From: Paraconiothyrium sp. Pb-2020
Lineage: Eukaryota; Ascomycota; Dothideomycetes; Pleosporales; Didymosphaeriaceae
Length of the DNA: 64,000 nucleotides
Assembly (NCBI GenBank): GCA_022419385.1
Contig: JAJUBI010000009.1
Span: 310,001-374,000, forward strand
Direction: 5' to 3'
Shown: piece after piece, positions 46,105 through 58,760 of the stretch
Position numbering within the stretch: the stretch's first letter is position 1
Layout: each line of letters starts with the position of its first letter
Translations under genes and position numbers: made by a program
Notes under the pieces: generated by a model
What the model was told of the DNA's origin: nothing
The model's input: only the letters and a program-made list of their open reading frames with translations
Database searches by the model: none

Positions 46105-48573
46105 CTGTATTTACTTGGTAGATTTAAACAGTCGCTTCTTCCTCTCTATTACATCATAAAATGGAATCAAACTCCTTTTGAACAACACGAAGATAATTGT
46201 CAATCAGTGATACACATGGCGGACGGAAGTGTAGTAAAGAGCTAATTTTCTGTTACTGCTTAATACCCAGCTTTTACGAACATTTCAAGTAAAGGACTTC
46301 CTAGTGAGGAATAGTAACCTATCAAAAAAAGAAGAGAATGTGTTGGTGCGAATAGAAAGGAAAATCAAGTGTCGAAGCCGGACACGGTGGTAATAGAACC
46401 GCTCCGCTAAGAAGTAAATCCTTATCTATATTCCTACATCTATTTTGCGAGTTACTTTATTACCTTCTTGTTCAGTAGTCAACTAGTATGCAGCAAGCTC
46501 TATCCAGTCAAAGAACCGCTGTCTAACACCTTCGGCCGAGGGGGTTGAAGGCGCCTTCCGATTTCGAGCGTCGATGCGGGGCTTGCATCGTGATACTTCG
46601 CTCTCTGCATCATTGCGCAGATGCCTCAATTGTAAACCCGATTCCGATTAAAGCCATACGGTCCTAGGTATTGGTGTACCGCTTCTACAATCTGTGATCT
46701 CGTACATTCTCCCTGCACGGTTTCAGTCTCCAAGTTTGGCTGCTAGCGGATCGGGAAGTACACGCTGATCTCATACAGGCGACACGACAGTTTGATATAT
46801 TCACAAAAGTGAATGCATATCGCGTTATCCTTTCTGTCCGGATCAACCAGGCGACGCATATCAAGCACGGCATACGTCACGAAGCACGACAACCTACAGC
46901 TACCAAGTGGTTCTGCTCATGAAGGAGCGCCACAGTGGACTACAGCGATCTTCGTCCTGGTTCTCTACCATCGGTCCGAGTGGGGGTCTGGTACATGCGG
47001 ATATATGTACAGTCGTCACATCATCACATACGAATCACCACGAATCACACGTATGGCCGCGGAATGGGTTCGCATGTACTTCTCGATGCTGCAGGTGGTC
47101 GCCGACTTGATCTCGCGGGCCGCGTTCGCTTGCGATAACCCATTGTTTTGGCGACCGCAGCAGCAGGCGATCGCGCATCGCCTGCGGGTGGACCCGTCTT
47201 TCCCGATCGGGATCCCTGGCGTTGAGGCGTGAGCTGAACATCATCTCAAGTAGGCAAGATGTATTGGATCATGCATCGCACTTACTTATTTTGCCAGTGT
47301 TTAATTCAAAAGTGGTATTGTCAGGGATCTTGCGGCTGATGCTAGCGCCGCTGATCCGGCGCATCGCGACGAGGGTTAGACATCTACTCCAACCATCGCC
47401 CAACCCCACACCACCATTATCGTGCTCAGCCTCGCCTGTCCTGGCCGTTCGAGGCTTTCAAAGACGTCTTTCTCAAGTGCATACAGCCGACCCTGAGAAG
47501 CGGTTCAGCACGCCACTACACAGTTGGCGAAATGAAGAACACATGCCGGCCCCCTTAGTGGCGTGAAAGCATCAGAGACGGGTGATTTCAATGGTAAGCT
47601 ATCGGCTCGTCCCGTGTTCTGTACACTCTCTCGTAGTTGAGATGACAGGGAGCTGCGTGTCCCAGCTGCCTCCGCATTGCGACTCCATAGGACCCTTCCT
47701 GCAGATCACAGATGACCGAGCAGTTTACGACAATACCCGTGCAATTTGTCCAGATACTTGGGATCTCGCAGTGATCGACGAACAGCATTGAGGGGAAACG
47801 GCCCCATCGCCGACTTCAGCTACCAATGAATGTTTCGTTGATAACTTGGATCCCTCCTGCGCCAATCGCTCAGGCTCTCGATCGTGCAACTTCTTTAACA
47901 ATTGCGTCTGATGAACCTATTGGTGAACCTTCGTTAGAGTCCGGTTCGCAATGAATGGCCTGAGGGTAGTGGAGAAAGCGATCACCATCCTCGTCGTTTC
48001 TCTTCGAAAGATGATCTACAAGACTCAGATGAGTCTCATGTGCGTTCTGTATGTGGAATTGAACTCTAACATACATCTTTTGTGGGTATTGCCTGTTCTG
48101 GGGTGCCTCGTTGCGTGGCGTTCAATCTCCGCACTTTACGCACGGGCTGACGAGTAGCGAGAGCTGAAGAGACGGGAAAGGACAACCGCTGCCCATCCAA
48201 TCAGTACTCTCGACCTAACTACTACTTGAGTACAGCTCGCTTGCGTGGCTGCGCAAGGCTCATCTTGGGAGCATCTTCCAGCTATGAGACGTCGGGACTT
48301 TCGGTGTCTCTCAGCGCTCATGCTCTCTGCTATCGATTCATGCAGGTTGTAACTCGGGACATTTCTTATTCGCAGACTTTTTCTGATGTTCAAATGCAAC
48401 AGAGCTCATAGATGCAGGATGATCTGCTTCGCATTCACTTCGCTGATCCACCCCTGTGCCGGAAACTCCGCACTCGCATCAGCAGCCAGCCACATAAGCC
48501 ATGGCTGATCGGCGACAGCGACATAGTATTTACAATAGCTAGCACTCCTAGTTGGCCCACGTAGAAAGCATTT
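46105..48573. other. Intergenic region upstream of the giant STAND gene
   Basis: About 2.5 kb with no gene supported. It includes a perfect 9-bp hairpin with a 5-nt loop at 47163-47185 (GCAGGCGAT..ATCGCCTGC). Frames on both strands (46813-47232 +, 47222-47566 +, 48136-48399 -) lack domains. Confidence 0.45.
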
Positions 48574-51500
48574 ATGGGCAAGCCCTTCTGTTCCTGCTGT
48601 CTCTGCATACCCAGCATATTCCACATGCTTGGACTAAGGTACAATCCATTTGGTCTGTCACCACACCTCCTCTGCTGTATACGTCACTGATCAACTCTTA
48701 GGAACACGTAAAGATCGATTTAGGAACGCACATAGTACTGCTGCAGACACCGCAGACTCCAACGTCCCTGCCTCCACAAAACCCATCAAAGATAACGCTG
48801 GTCGCACAGAACTACCTCGAACCGATAAGATCAAGCTCAGTGAGCCTCTTACGACCGAAGCAATGCAGTCTCCTACAATGACATCATCTTTTGCCAGTAT
48901 GGATGGCTTGACCACCCCACCGTATTCCTCGAAAGCATTCACATATAGGAAAAGTGGGCTCAATGGTTATGCTGGCTCACGCTCCGCGAGCGGCAACTAT
49001 AGCTCCATCAATCAAGTTGTGCACCAAGGCAACAATGGCTACAAAATTGGTTTCGTCCAAGAGACTGTACAGGCCCTGAAGAAGAAAAGCATATCTCAGA
49101 TTGGCGCTGGCGTATACCAGGGCGTTGCAGGCACAACGTTCGTTCAATTCCTGGAATGGATCAGGTCAGAACGTCTTACTACGCTACCGCATAAAGGCAG
49201 CCGTTGGGACCGTGTCTTGATCAGGGCTCTCTTCTTTGCAGAGCAGCTCCACAACCTTGATGCGGCAGTCCGGGGGTTCGCTCTAGACAGCCACGCTGCT
49301 GCCTCCTTGGGCTATGACCATGCGCGTCTTCTTCTTGAGGTGGGTCTCCATTTGTCATCATAATCCGCTGCTAATATTCCTCAGCTTGGTTCGGAAAATT
49401 CGGCGGCCCTTGACCGTGCCTTTGCCGTCTTTTATAAGCTCTCGTTATCATTCTCCACGATCCTTCAACGTGTAGAATTACTCGCCTCTACAGCTACAAC
49501 AGAGGTGTACGAGCAGATAAGCCACATGTACGCTGACATGTTGTCTCTCGTGGTTGAGGTCGCTTTTACCTTCTACAAGGCCGTGAAAGGCATGTCAACG
49601 TCATCGGTCAGCATTGATATCTTCGAGACTTTCGGCGATACGATCGACAGCTTTCATTCTCGGAGAAAGAAGATAGTCAAGTCACTATGGAGCTCTCAGA
49701 TCGAGGACCAAAGCCTCGAAGCTGGTGAAGCTATTGAGTTTGAGACCATCAGCAGGTGGCTAGCTCTCCCAGACCGGGTGCTTGCGACCCTCAGCCGGGA
49801 TCATACTATTGTTGCCGAGAACCAAGCTGAATTCACGTGCCTGTGGTTCCAGAAGCCGCTTACCAGGTTCATCAACGGCAAAGACCAATTTCTGCACGTT
49901 TCCGGGCAACCGGGATCAGGGAAGAGCAGTCTGGCGGGCTCGATCACGGACAGGTTGCAACGACCCATCAGTAAAAAATCGTACGATACTGCGTATGTTT
50001 CTATAAGTGAGTTAATTAGCGCTCATGATCAGGTAACACGAAAGCTAATCATGACCAAGATGCTTCTATCCCTTCTCAAGCTACCTCATTAGCACTTGTC
50101 AAGACACTGCTCTCCCAACTCCTCGATTTGAGGGTGGGTAATTTAGCGATGTACTACTCGTTAGCTTGGGCATATAGTGAGAGTCGCAACGCTGCCAGCG
50201 CCCAAGCATACGAAGAGCTGCTGTGGAAAGCACTCTCCGACATCCTCAAGCAGCCAATCGAGGGCGGAAACGACCTCATCATCGTGGTAGATGGCATTGA
50301 TGAGCTCAAAAGTGCTCAGGTGCCATCTAAAATCGTGGAGAAGCTGCTCAACATTGTTGCAAAAGGAGTCAGGACAAGACTGATCGTCCTATCTACCCCG
50401 GCAGTGTCAATCCCAGGTGACGGAGCACGTTATGAGATCACTCATAGAGACATCCACGATGACATCCACGCTGTCATCCTGCGATCTCTTATTCACAACC
50501 ACCATTTCCATGGAAAGCATCCTCCCGAGCAGGAGACAGTTCTTGATAACCTCATCCATGCAGCGAAGGGTTCTTTCCTGTGGGCCATTATTGCCGGCGA
50601 GATTCTGAACCTTGAGAAGTCGAGTGAGAGCTTCAACAAGACCTTGGAGACCCTGAAGTCATCGCAGGGCGATGTCCGGGCGTTGGTCCTGAAGCTCTTC
50701 ACATCTTTGCACCTCACCAACGATGCAAAGGTTCTGCTTTCGTGGCTGCTCACCGTGGAGCGCCCTCTCACAGTCGAGGAGATTCATTCTCTCTTTTCCA
50801 TTGATGTCCAGCGAGTGACACTGTCACATACTACCGTCGACGTCCACTCTACGATCCACTCCCTGCGGTCCTTTGTCACGACACAGGAGCACATTGTGCG
50901 CTTCAAGCACCCAGTCATTCAGTCTACCCTCCGAGAACTTGCTTATCAAAACAAGGTTCAGATACCCGTCAAGGACAGCCAGACTGGCATCTTACTACGG
51001 ATCCTAGCCTACGTCAAAGCCACGCTCCGTGAGAAGCGGGAGCCAGTCGTAGTTGGACTTGGTATTCATCACGCTGATCGCCTCTTTCATCAACACCGTT
51101 TTCTAGAGTACATTGTTCGTTATTGGGTCGACCATTTCCGGCAAACTCCATTCTACTCCACTAACACTTCGGATTCCAAGTTGTCGCCAGAACTACAACA
51201 CGTCTTCCCCGATACCACAACCCTGGTCCTTTTGGAGCAGATTTGCTGGGATGCGCAGCTTCCTGCTTCAGACGCTGTTGACAGGCACGTGCTTGTAGGC
51301 GGCATTCGCAAGCGCGTCTTCACGGAGCACCACTCCACCGTACTCCAAACATACCTGACATGCGCCACCCTTTACACCACGCTGTCGAGGCCGAAAGATG
51401 CACAAATCTACTTCTTCACATCTACGAAGATCGCTCGCACGATCCTGAGCGATATTCATCCTGTGACCATCGAGTGCGCCGTGCGCTTCCTCAAGATCAC

Positions 51501-54500
51501 CGACAGCCTCACGACCACTACCAGGACTGAGATTATGACGCACAGAGAGGAGTTACTCATCGTTTTGATCACGGCTTATGAGAGACAGTATGGTCGTTCC
51601 TCCGAGCTCGTCATCAAGACTCGCGAAGCTTTGGCTCAGCTCTACATCTCCATAAAAGAGGAAGAGCGTGCACACGAGATCTATCGAATTATCCAGGAGA
51701 TCACAATTGAGCACCATGGCAAACACTCCCACGAAGCCAAGGAGTTGCGTGGCCGACTGGGCGTTGTGCTCGGCAAGGGCAAGGATGACCGTGACCTCGA
51801 GACCTACAAGGACTCGTTTTTCACAGATGACGATGAAGAAGACAGAACGATTGATGTTTTTGACACGAATCAGGTCATCATTTGGCTTCGCCGGGCTGAA
51901 GAGTATTTCGCTCGCGGAGAGATCATTCTGGCCGAGAAGACCTACGTCGAACTTTGGCAACAGATCTCTCACCGATGCCACACTGTGCAGTCAGTAGAGT
52001 GGCATGAGAGGCATATTGATGTCACAACAGCGTATTCACAATTCCTGATCTCCCTGAAGCGCACTTCTGAATCGTCTTCTGTCCTCATCTCCGTATGGCG
52101 GCAGTACGAGGAGCATCAACTCGCCTACTCCGAGAGCATCGTGATTCGACTCACAACTGTTGCGAAGACGATCAAGTCACTCGGTCATTATGTGATAGCC
52201 CTTTCTATATTCAAGTACGCAAGCTCGTACTACAAGAGCGTACGCAAGGAAGAGTCGTCTCACTCGACCGAGATCAGTCGCGAGATCTCGTCCACCTCGA
52301 CTGAGTTGGTCCAGCAAAGTCTCAGTAGTACGACAACTATCACGCAAACGACTGGGACCGTGTCAGACTCAGTCTTCCAGAGCATCTTCCAGTCGATCAT
52401 CAGCAGCAAAACTTTTGATGCTTCAACCTTTGCCTTAGCCAGAAAGTTAACGATCCAGTACGTCGAGCAGCGCAATTGGTCTGCAGCTGTCACCGTCATC
52501 AAATCCACTCTGGATCGGACCTGGCGCTCTTTCTTCGCCGGTTCAGTTCACGACGTCACCTTGACGACTACTTTCTTGAAGGAGTCAGTTGAGCTCATCG
52601 AAACCCTAGCAGAAGTCTTCAGACAACAGCGTCGTATTGACAAGGTCGAAGATGTCTACGTCCGTTTCTTCCGGGCAGTGCTCTCTTCGCCAAATACGGA
52701 CAAGTCTATCTTCGAGAAGGCCAAGACGCTGTTGGTGACGTTCTACGACAATCGTGGATACCCGGATAACGCGATTAGTGTCTTCCAAGATGTCTTAGTC
52801 GTGTACAGGAATGTGTACGGATCGACCCACGAGCTGACCATCAAGACCTTGTACACACTCGGCTCACGATGCAAGTCTCATCCTCGAAACCATCCATACT
52901 GGATCGACTATTATCAGCAGATTGTAACCAGCTTGAACAAGGAATCTCACCACTGCCATCATGACGCTATGGACGCGATCATCATCGTGGCAACCTCGTA
53001 CTGGGAGGACCGTCGTTACGCTGAGGCCGTGACCGTCTTCGGGGTGCTCTGGAACACTTTCGTTCTCAAGACGAAGGAGTACAAGCAATTCACTGATAGT
53101 ACCTTCGTGCAGACCCTCTACGAACGCTACTTTCAGTGTCTCGAAGAGACTGGCGTAAGTTGGACAATCTTGCACAAGACCACTAAGGAGTACCGCGAAA
53201 CTTCTCTCGCCATCTTTGGCGCTGAATCCACCATTGTTGCTGAGGCTACGCTGTCCCTTGCACGCGTTACACAACGAAGTGAAGAGCACGCCTCTGAGGC
53301 CATCTCATGGTACGAACAGGCTTCCAAGTACAAGTCAATCTCGACCAGTGTCACGGAGATCAAACAGCAGCTTTCTTCCTTGTATGTTCGTCAGCTCAAG
53401 TCGACATCGTCTTCCACCGTCAAGAGCGAGACGATTGACCGTGCTATTACTATTCACGAAGAACAGTATATTGAGATCACAAAGAAGTACGGTTACGCGC
53501 ATGAATCGTCGCTCACCGAACTTCGGGAGCTCGTACAGCTGTACTCTCGCCAGAAGAAGACCGAAGTTGCCGTACGACAGTTAACTACAGCGGTCAGCTC
53601 TATTCTAACTCATGAGTCGTCCTCGCAGAAGTTGATTGAGTCGGCATCATACATCGCAACCTCCTTCCAGTCTATCCAACAAGAGCAGTACTGCACGCAA
53701 CTGATCCACGAGCTCCATCGCCAGGTCTGCGCTCATGACACTCGTCACGTATCTAAGTGGTCCTTCGACCTGACCAAGACCAGCCGTACTACACTTGTCT
53801 TCTTAGCTTCACTCCAGTACAACCTTCGAAAGGACCTGACAATCACATTCTCGGAGATCTTGGCAGACTTGACTGCGGAGTATATCTACTTCGAGCAATT
53901 CAGGCAAGCGTTAGCGAAGGGTGGTGTGAGAAATCTCCTTGTGCTTGCCGCTCCTCTGCGGACGTTCCTACTCAGCCACCATCTCCCCGAATCTGCGACG
54001 TTTGTAGAAGACGAAGTGCTCAGAGTGTTTTTGAAGCGGGATGCTGCCGACCTACACCCCTTGAGCAAAGAGTCACCTCGCCTCTTCATTGTCTCCATTT
54101 CAGAGTACCTGGGTAGTCGCAAGAGCACCAACTTCAACAAGGCTGTCATCCTCGCCTCCAATGAGCATGTTGCCTCTCTCACCAAAGCCAAGAGGTTCCC
54201 CGAGGCATACGACATTGCCAACCTTGCTTTCTTATTCGCTAGCAACCATGACGGCTACAACGGGTTGCACTCTATCAGTCACGGCTTCAAGCTCGCCTCG
54301 CTCCTGGTTGGAAGGAACGGAGAGAAGTCGCCCGACGGCAACCTGCGCAAGAAAACCCTCGAGCTGTCCAACCGCATCGTCAAGAAGATTTTGGAAATCA
54401 CCAAGAGTCTGAAAATCAACCTTGCCCAGGTGCAAATCGCCGATCTAAGCCAACTGACTGCCTTACTGGGTGAACAGCAAGACTACCCTACATTGGAGTG

Positions 54501-55242
54501 GCTGCTCACGACTCTATGGAACACCCGCGACGCTCAGCGCAACTGGCCCGCCAGCGTCCTCGTCAATCTCGGACGTCGCCTCATCTGTGCTCGCTATCTC
54601 GCGGACCACCCCGTCAAAGCGATTCGCCTCTGCGAAGACATCGCGTACAACATGCGCCGCGCCCACGGCCCGCGTGCTCCCGTCACCATCCAAACGTACG
54701 AGCTTCTCGCGCAACTATACACCAGCACAGGGCTATCGTATCAGTCAAAGGCCGGAACCGAGAAGACGGGCGCCCTGGCCACCGAGCACTTCAAGAAAGC
54801 GCTCACCGTGCACGAAGACATCCTCCGGCTTCTGGTCCAAGACGACGCAGACGAGGACTCTGACGACGACGACACGGCTGCGGCGCTGCTCGCTGAGCAC
54901 CACAGCAGCGTCAATGGTAGCGTAGACGGCCGCTTCGCCTCCAGCTCTTCCCTCGATCAGTCTACTACATCTATTCCTAATAAATCTGCGCTGGCACTGC
55001 ACCACCTTCGTCTCTTGAAGCTGGCATATCAACGTGTTGGGAGCTGGCCGAAGCACTACGCGGAGTATGAGCGCTTGAATGCGAGCTTGTTCAGGGAGTT
55101 CGGGGCGGAAGAGGAGTGGAAGGGGGCGCAGGGTGTGGAGACGTGGAGTGCGAAGGGTTACGGGGCGGGAAAGGCGGAGAGTGGGGAGGGTGTGTTTGGG
55201 GAGGTGAGGGAGTGGGGGATTGTGGAGGGGAGGGGAAGGTGA
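48574..55242 (+). CDS. Giant STAND P-loop NTPase with TPR-like repeats
   Basis: NLR-like signalling ATPase of a family widespread in Pezizomycotina; no member's function is known to me. Model: exons 48574-48638, 48724-49339, 49385-50006 and 50081-55242, 2154 residues. Residues ~110-340 form the family N-terminal helical region (SERLTTLPHKGSRWDRVL, LLLELGSENSAALD, then VEVAFTFYKAVKGMS). Walker A is GQPGSGKSS at about 401; Walker B is LIIVVDGIDEL at about 500. A winged-helix-like part follows (LLSWLLTVERPLTVEEI). From ~690 on there are repeated helical hairpins resembling TPR/kinesin-light-chain repeats, with a Ser/Thr-rich break near 1165-1190 and an acidic tail (DADEDSDDDD). The third intron end is ambiguous between 50080 and 50097; 50080 gives ITTSLALVKTLL, which fits the family. 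The first exon, beginning MGKPFCSCCLC, is my inference; without it no ATG lies close upstream in the 48724 frame. Confidence 0.85.
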
Positions 55243-56573
55243 TGGATCGCAACAGAATGGGGAAAAGGAGGGGAAGGTGGTTCCGTTGCGACGTAAGGTA
55301 GAGGATGAGGATGATGGTGAGCTGTAGAAAGTTGCACTGGGATGAGATTGGAGGGATATGGGGATTGGTTTAGGTACTGAGGTTGTAGTTCAGGTTTAAT
55401 TTCTAATACCTTTCTTTGATCATGTTACACCACAAAGCTAGGCTTTCCTGCGGTATGCTGAGGACATGAAGCGGTTTGAATGCTTTGCAATATCAATACG
55501 TCGATATATACGGTATGCATGTCCAGTCCTAGGCTCACACAGACGAGTCATGTAATAACGAACATGTCTAGATTTGTTCGTTCGCTGGTCTGAGAGGAAC
55601 TTTTGATGCACCTCCATCAAGTCTTTGTCCGTTACTCGAATGCCAAAGGCGGACCTCGACTTCTTTATTCGTTTGCACATAGGCGGCGCTTGTTACGCTA
55701 AAGCAGAAGACCCTTGCGGAAGTAAGGACGGCTACGCATTAGCTGCATCAGTAGCAAACATTGGGTACCGCCAGCTCAACACCAGATGGAACCCAAACAA
55801 CATGGGCCTCTTTGTCGCCGTGCCAAAGCGCTCGATGGCCATGACTCTCGAGCCCACTTCCCCAGCCTTGTTGCACGGGCGCCTCGCTAACATGCCTGTT
55901 GCCTGTCGCCTGGTGGGCCTGGCCGGCCGGATGCAGCGCCGCCTTTCACATCATTTGAGGGACGCGCCCAAGCTTTCAGCCAGCGGAACGTCAACCCTTA
56001 ACTTCGTCATCACGCGTTGCGCACGCGCACCAAGTACGTCTGCAGAACGTGCGCGCGCTGTCATAGTCGACGACACTCGGCCGTCATATAGTTCCTGACC
56101 ATAAAAAGTCGCGCCGCGCTGGCTGCAGCCGACGCGTAGACACCGTTGTTGTTACACTGTTTACCGGGCAGTTGCAGCGACCAGCACACCGCAAACGACA
56201 CCCAGCCTTCGAGGACTCGAGACGAAAGAGAAAGCTGCATACTTGCGCCAGCCTAGGTGTGGAAGAATATATCGCCCTGGTTCCGCAAAGGTACGTTCTG
56301 GCGCCTTCTTGGGAGTGATCGCCTGGAGTGAGAGCTTCGGACGCTGCACTGCGCTTTGGGCTCTGATTCACTTGCTCTGCTTCTGGTCGCGCAAGTTCGC
56401 TCACCGTTCACCGCCGCTGTTTTGCTATTGTGCTCACTGCGCTATGGGCATCCTAGTAGTCACAATACTAACTGAAACTTTCTACAGTTCGCGACTTTGT
56501 CCCTCGCACCCTTTTCCACCACATCCTCTGCACATACCACCGCGCAATTACCACAACATAAAATACTGCCACC
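55243..56573. other. Intergenic region upstream of the SUN gene
   Basis: No gene supported; the 157-codon frame at 55625-56098 (+) has no recognisable block. The last ~90 bp is CT-rich and ends in the strong start context CCACCATGG for the SUN gene. Confidence 0.45.
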
Positions 56574-58760
56574 ATGGCGACGCCGCGACGATCCACCCGC
56601 GTCGCTTCTGCCGCGCGCTCCATGGCCTCCCAATCTGTCACATCCGCCATCGCAGTTGAGAAAGACACTCCGAATCGTGGCCCAGGCCGCCCAAGAGCAC
56701 TCCCGAAAGTAAAATCTCGCCAATCAACCGCATACGGCGCGAGCGGCCGCATCGGCGCCGCGCAAGAGCTCACCGTACCCCAGACCGGATTCGCAGAGGC
56801 CTTCCAAACACAACGAGGTGCCGCCATCGCGAGAAACTCAGAGGAGCGCAGTGCGCGCAGCAGTCCTGCGGGACGCACACCTTCAAGGAGAAGCGATCGG
56901 GGTACCCCATCGCAAATGGACTATGAGAGCGAGGACCCTCCAAGCGAGGAAGAAGAGTCGTCGGAAGACGAGGAAGACATCAGCGCAGAAACCTCAAAAT
57001 CATTCGGCATGAACCACGAAGCTGGCATGCTGCGAGGACCCACCCCCACAACACAGACACCTGCCCGACCCATTGCGAGCAGCTCTGTTGCAGGCAGCTC
57101 AGGTCGCTTGCTCAGCAGCGTTACAAAGAGAACCCGCTGGGAAACCGAGGTACCGACAGCAGGCGGTATTACCCCTCGATATCCTATCGTCAGGCCAGCC
57201 GAAGAGTCAGTTGCGGGTCGTCCCACTCCACGAATCCCCGCCGCAAATCCAGTCCAAGGAGCGGGAACAACCCCTCGAGCACCTCTTGTGAGACCCGACC
57301 AAGGATCAAGAATCGGCGGCTTCACTCCTCGAGTGCCTACTGAACGACCAGTACCAGCCGCTGGCGCGAGCGGACATCGTGCACCCTTGCGACCAGCTCA
57401 AGCAGCCAATGGCCGCCCCGTTGCCCCTAGAGCGTCTCCACTACGTGCTGTTCAGCAGCCTGAGGCCGAACCTGAAGTAGAATCTGTGGTCGGGCCTAGC
57501 ATCACGCTGCTCGACAGGATCAAGGATTTCCCTTGGCGCTATTTCGCTATAGCTGGTCTGGTCGCCTTACTTGCTTTCACCGTGGTGGCCACGAGATCTT
57601 CAACTTCTTACACTCTTCCTTCCCAATTTTCGGATGGATGGAAGAGCTTCACCGGTCGCTTTACACCCAGCACCTGGATTCCCACTACGTCTGCGGACAA
57701 CAGCGGTCTGAAGGCCCGTGTTGACGATGTCGAACTCACCTTGAAAGACATACAGAGCTTCGTTCACAGTCTCGGCAAAGAAGTGCCAGACTATGTCGTG
57801 GTCAGCCGTTCGCCAAGCGGTACAATGAATGTGCCCAAACAATTCTGGGACGCCATCATCAGCAGGATTCGCAAGGAGGGCCCTAGCATCGAGTGGGATA
57901 CATTTGTGCAAAACAATGAAGAAAAGCTCCAAGGCGCAATCGGTACCGAAGCGGCTGTCCTCCGCAAAGATCTCTTCAGCGCCATCGACAGTAACTTCAA
58001 CGACATCGCCGCAGACTTCGAAAAGAAGCTCAAAGCACACACCAACATCCTCCTAAAAGACTCCGAAAAGGTCGCCGCCAAAGAAGCAAAGAAGGTCGCC
58101 ATCGAATACGCCCGCCTCCGCTCCATGGCCCTAACCAACCTAATCGCTAACATCGAACTCCAACACGGCAAAGCAAACTACTTCTCCACGGGCCTAGGAG
58201 CCAACATCATCTCCGGCATCACGTCCCCAACCCTCGCCCCCAACACCGCCCCCTTCCAACGCTTCCTCCACAGAATCGTCTCCCCAAAGAACAACCCGCC
58301 CCTCACCGCCCTCCAAAAATGGGACGAACCCGGCGACTGCTGGTGCGCCGCGACCCCCAAAGCCCAACTCGCAATCTCCCTCGGCGAGCCCATGTTCCCC
58401 ACGCAGCTCACAATCGAGCACCTCCCGCGGTCCTCAGCGCCCAGCGAAGACATCGCCAGCGCACCGCAGAACGTCGAGCTCTGGGTTGAATCCCCAGAGC
58501 CTGCGCTCGTGCGCTTCGCCTTCGACGGCGAACCCTGCGAGGACGGCCCCGAGGGGTGGCAGTGTCTAGGCAGGCTCCGGTATGATCGCACGGGCGCAAA
58601 TCACGTACAGACGTTCCTCCTTGATGGCGAGGCGCAGACGCCGGTTAGCAAAGTCATGTTACGTGTTACAAGCAATTGGGGGGCTGATCACACGTGCCTT
58701 TATCGCGTGCGGCTGCATGGGAAGGGGCTTAGGCCTGTGCAGGATGAAGATGGCGTCTAA
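56574..58760 (+). CDS. SAD1: SUN-domain inner nuclear membrane protein (Sad1-like)
   Basis: LINC-complex protein that anchors the nucleoskeleton or spindle pole body to the cytoskeleton through KASH partners in the nuclear envelope lumen. Single exon, 728 residues, with start context CCACCATGG. Residues 1-~320 are the nucleoplasmic arm: basic start, an acidic patch (DPPSEEEESSEDEED) and four TPRxP repeats between ~199 and 260. One transmembrane helix lies at ~322-341 (YFAIAGLVALLAFTVVAT). The luminal stretch ~370-530 is helical, with heptad-like Lys/Glu/Leu sequence. The SUN domain occupies ~570-725: LQKWDEPGDCWCAA, QLAISLGEPMFPTQLTIEHLP, SAPQNVELWVE and the terminal HTCLYRVRLHGKG. It sits between the two STAND genes; no functional tie is implied. 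Confidence 0.93.
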   Translation: MATPRRSTRVASAARSMASQSVTSAIAVEKDTPNRGPGRPRALPKVKSRQSTAYGASGRIGAAQELTVPQTGFAEAFQTQRGAAIARNSEERSARSSPAGRTPSRRSDRGTPSQMDYESEDPPSEEEESSEDEEDISAETSKSFGMNHEAGMLRGPTPTTQTPARPIASSSVAGSSGRLLSSVTKRTRWETEVPTAGGITPRYPIVRPAEESVAGRPTPRIPAANPVQGAGTTPRAPLVRPDQGSRIGGFTPRVPTERPVPAAGASGHRAPLRPAQAANGRPVAPRASPLRAVQQPEAEPEVESVVGPSITLLDRIKDFPWRYFAIAGLVALLAFTVVATRSSTSYTLPSQFSDGWKSFTGRFTPSTWIPTTSADNSGLKARVDDVELTLKDIQSFVHSLGKEVPDYVVVSRSPSGTMNVPKQFWDAIISRIRKEGPSIEWDTFVQNNEEKLQGAIGTEAAVLRKDLFSAIDSNFNDIAADFEKKLKAHTNILLKDSEKVAAKEAKKVAIEYARLRSMALTNLIANIELQHGKANYFSTGLGANIISGITSPTLAPNTAPFQRFLHRIVSPKNNPPLTALQKWDEPGDCWCAATPKAQLAISLGEPMFPTQLTIEHLPRSSAPSEDIASAPQNVELWVESPEPALVRFAFDGEPCEDGPEGWQCLGRLRYDRTGANHVQTFLLDGEAQTPVSKVMLRVTSNWGADHTCLYRVRLHGKGLRPVQDEDGV

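Noticed and set aside
47163..47185. 9-bp perfect hairpin as a structured RNA or terminator
   Set aside because: A single short stem in noncoding DNA; rho-independent terminators are not expected in fungi.
48650..49363. A 237-residue start of the giant STAND gene at 48650
   Set aside because: The frame begins with TTG, not ATG, and its first part lies in the proposed intron 48639-48723.
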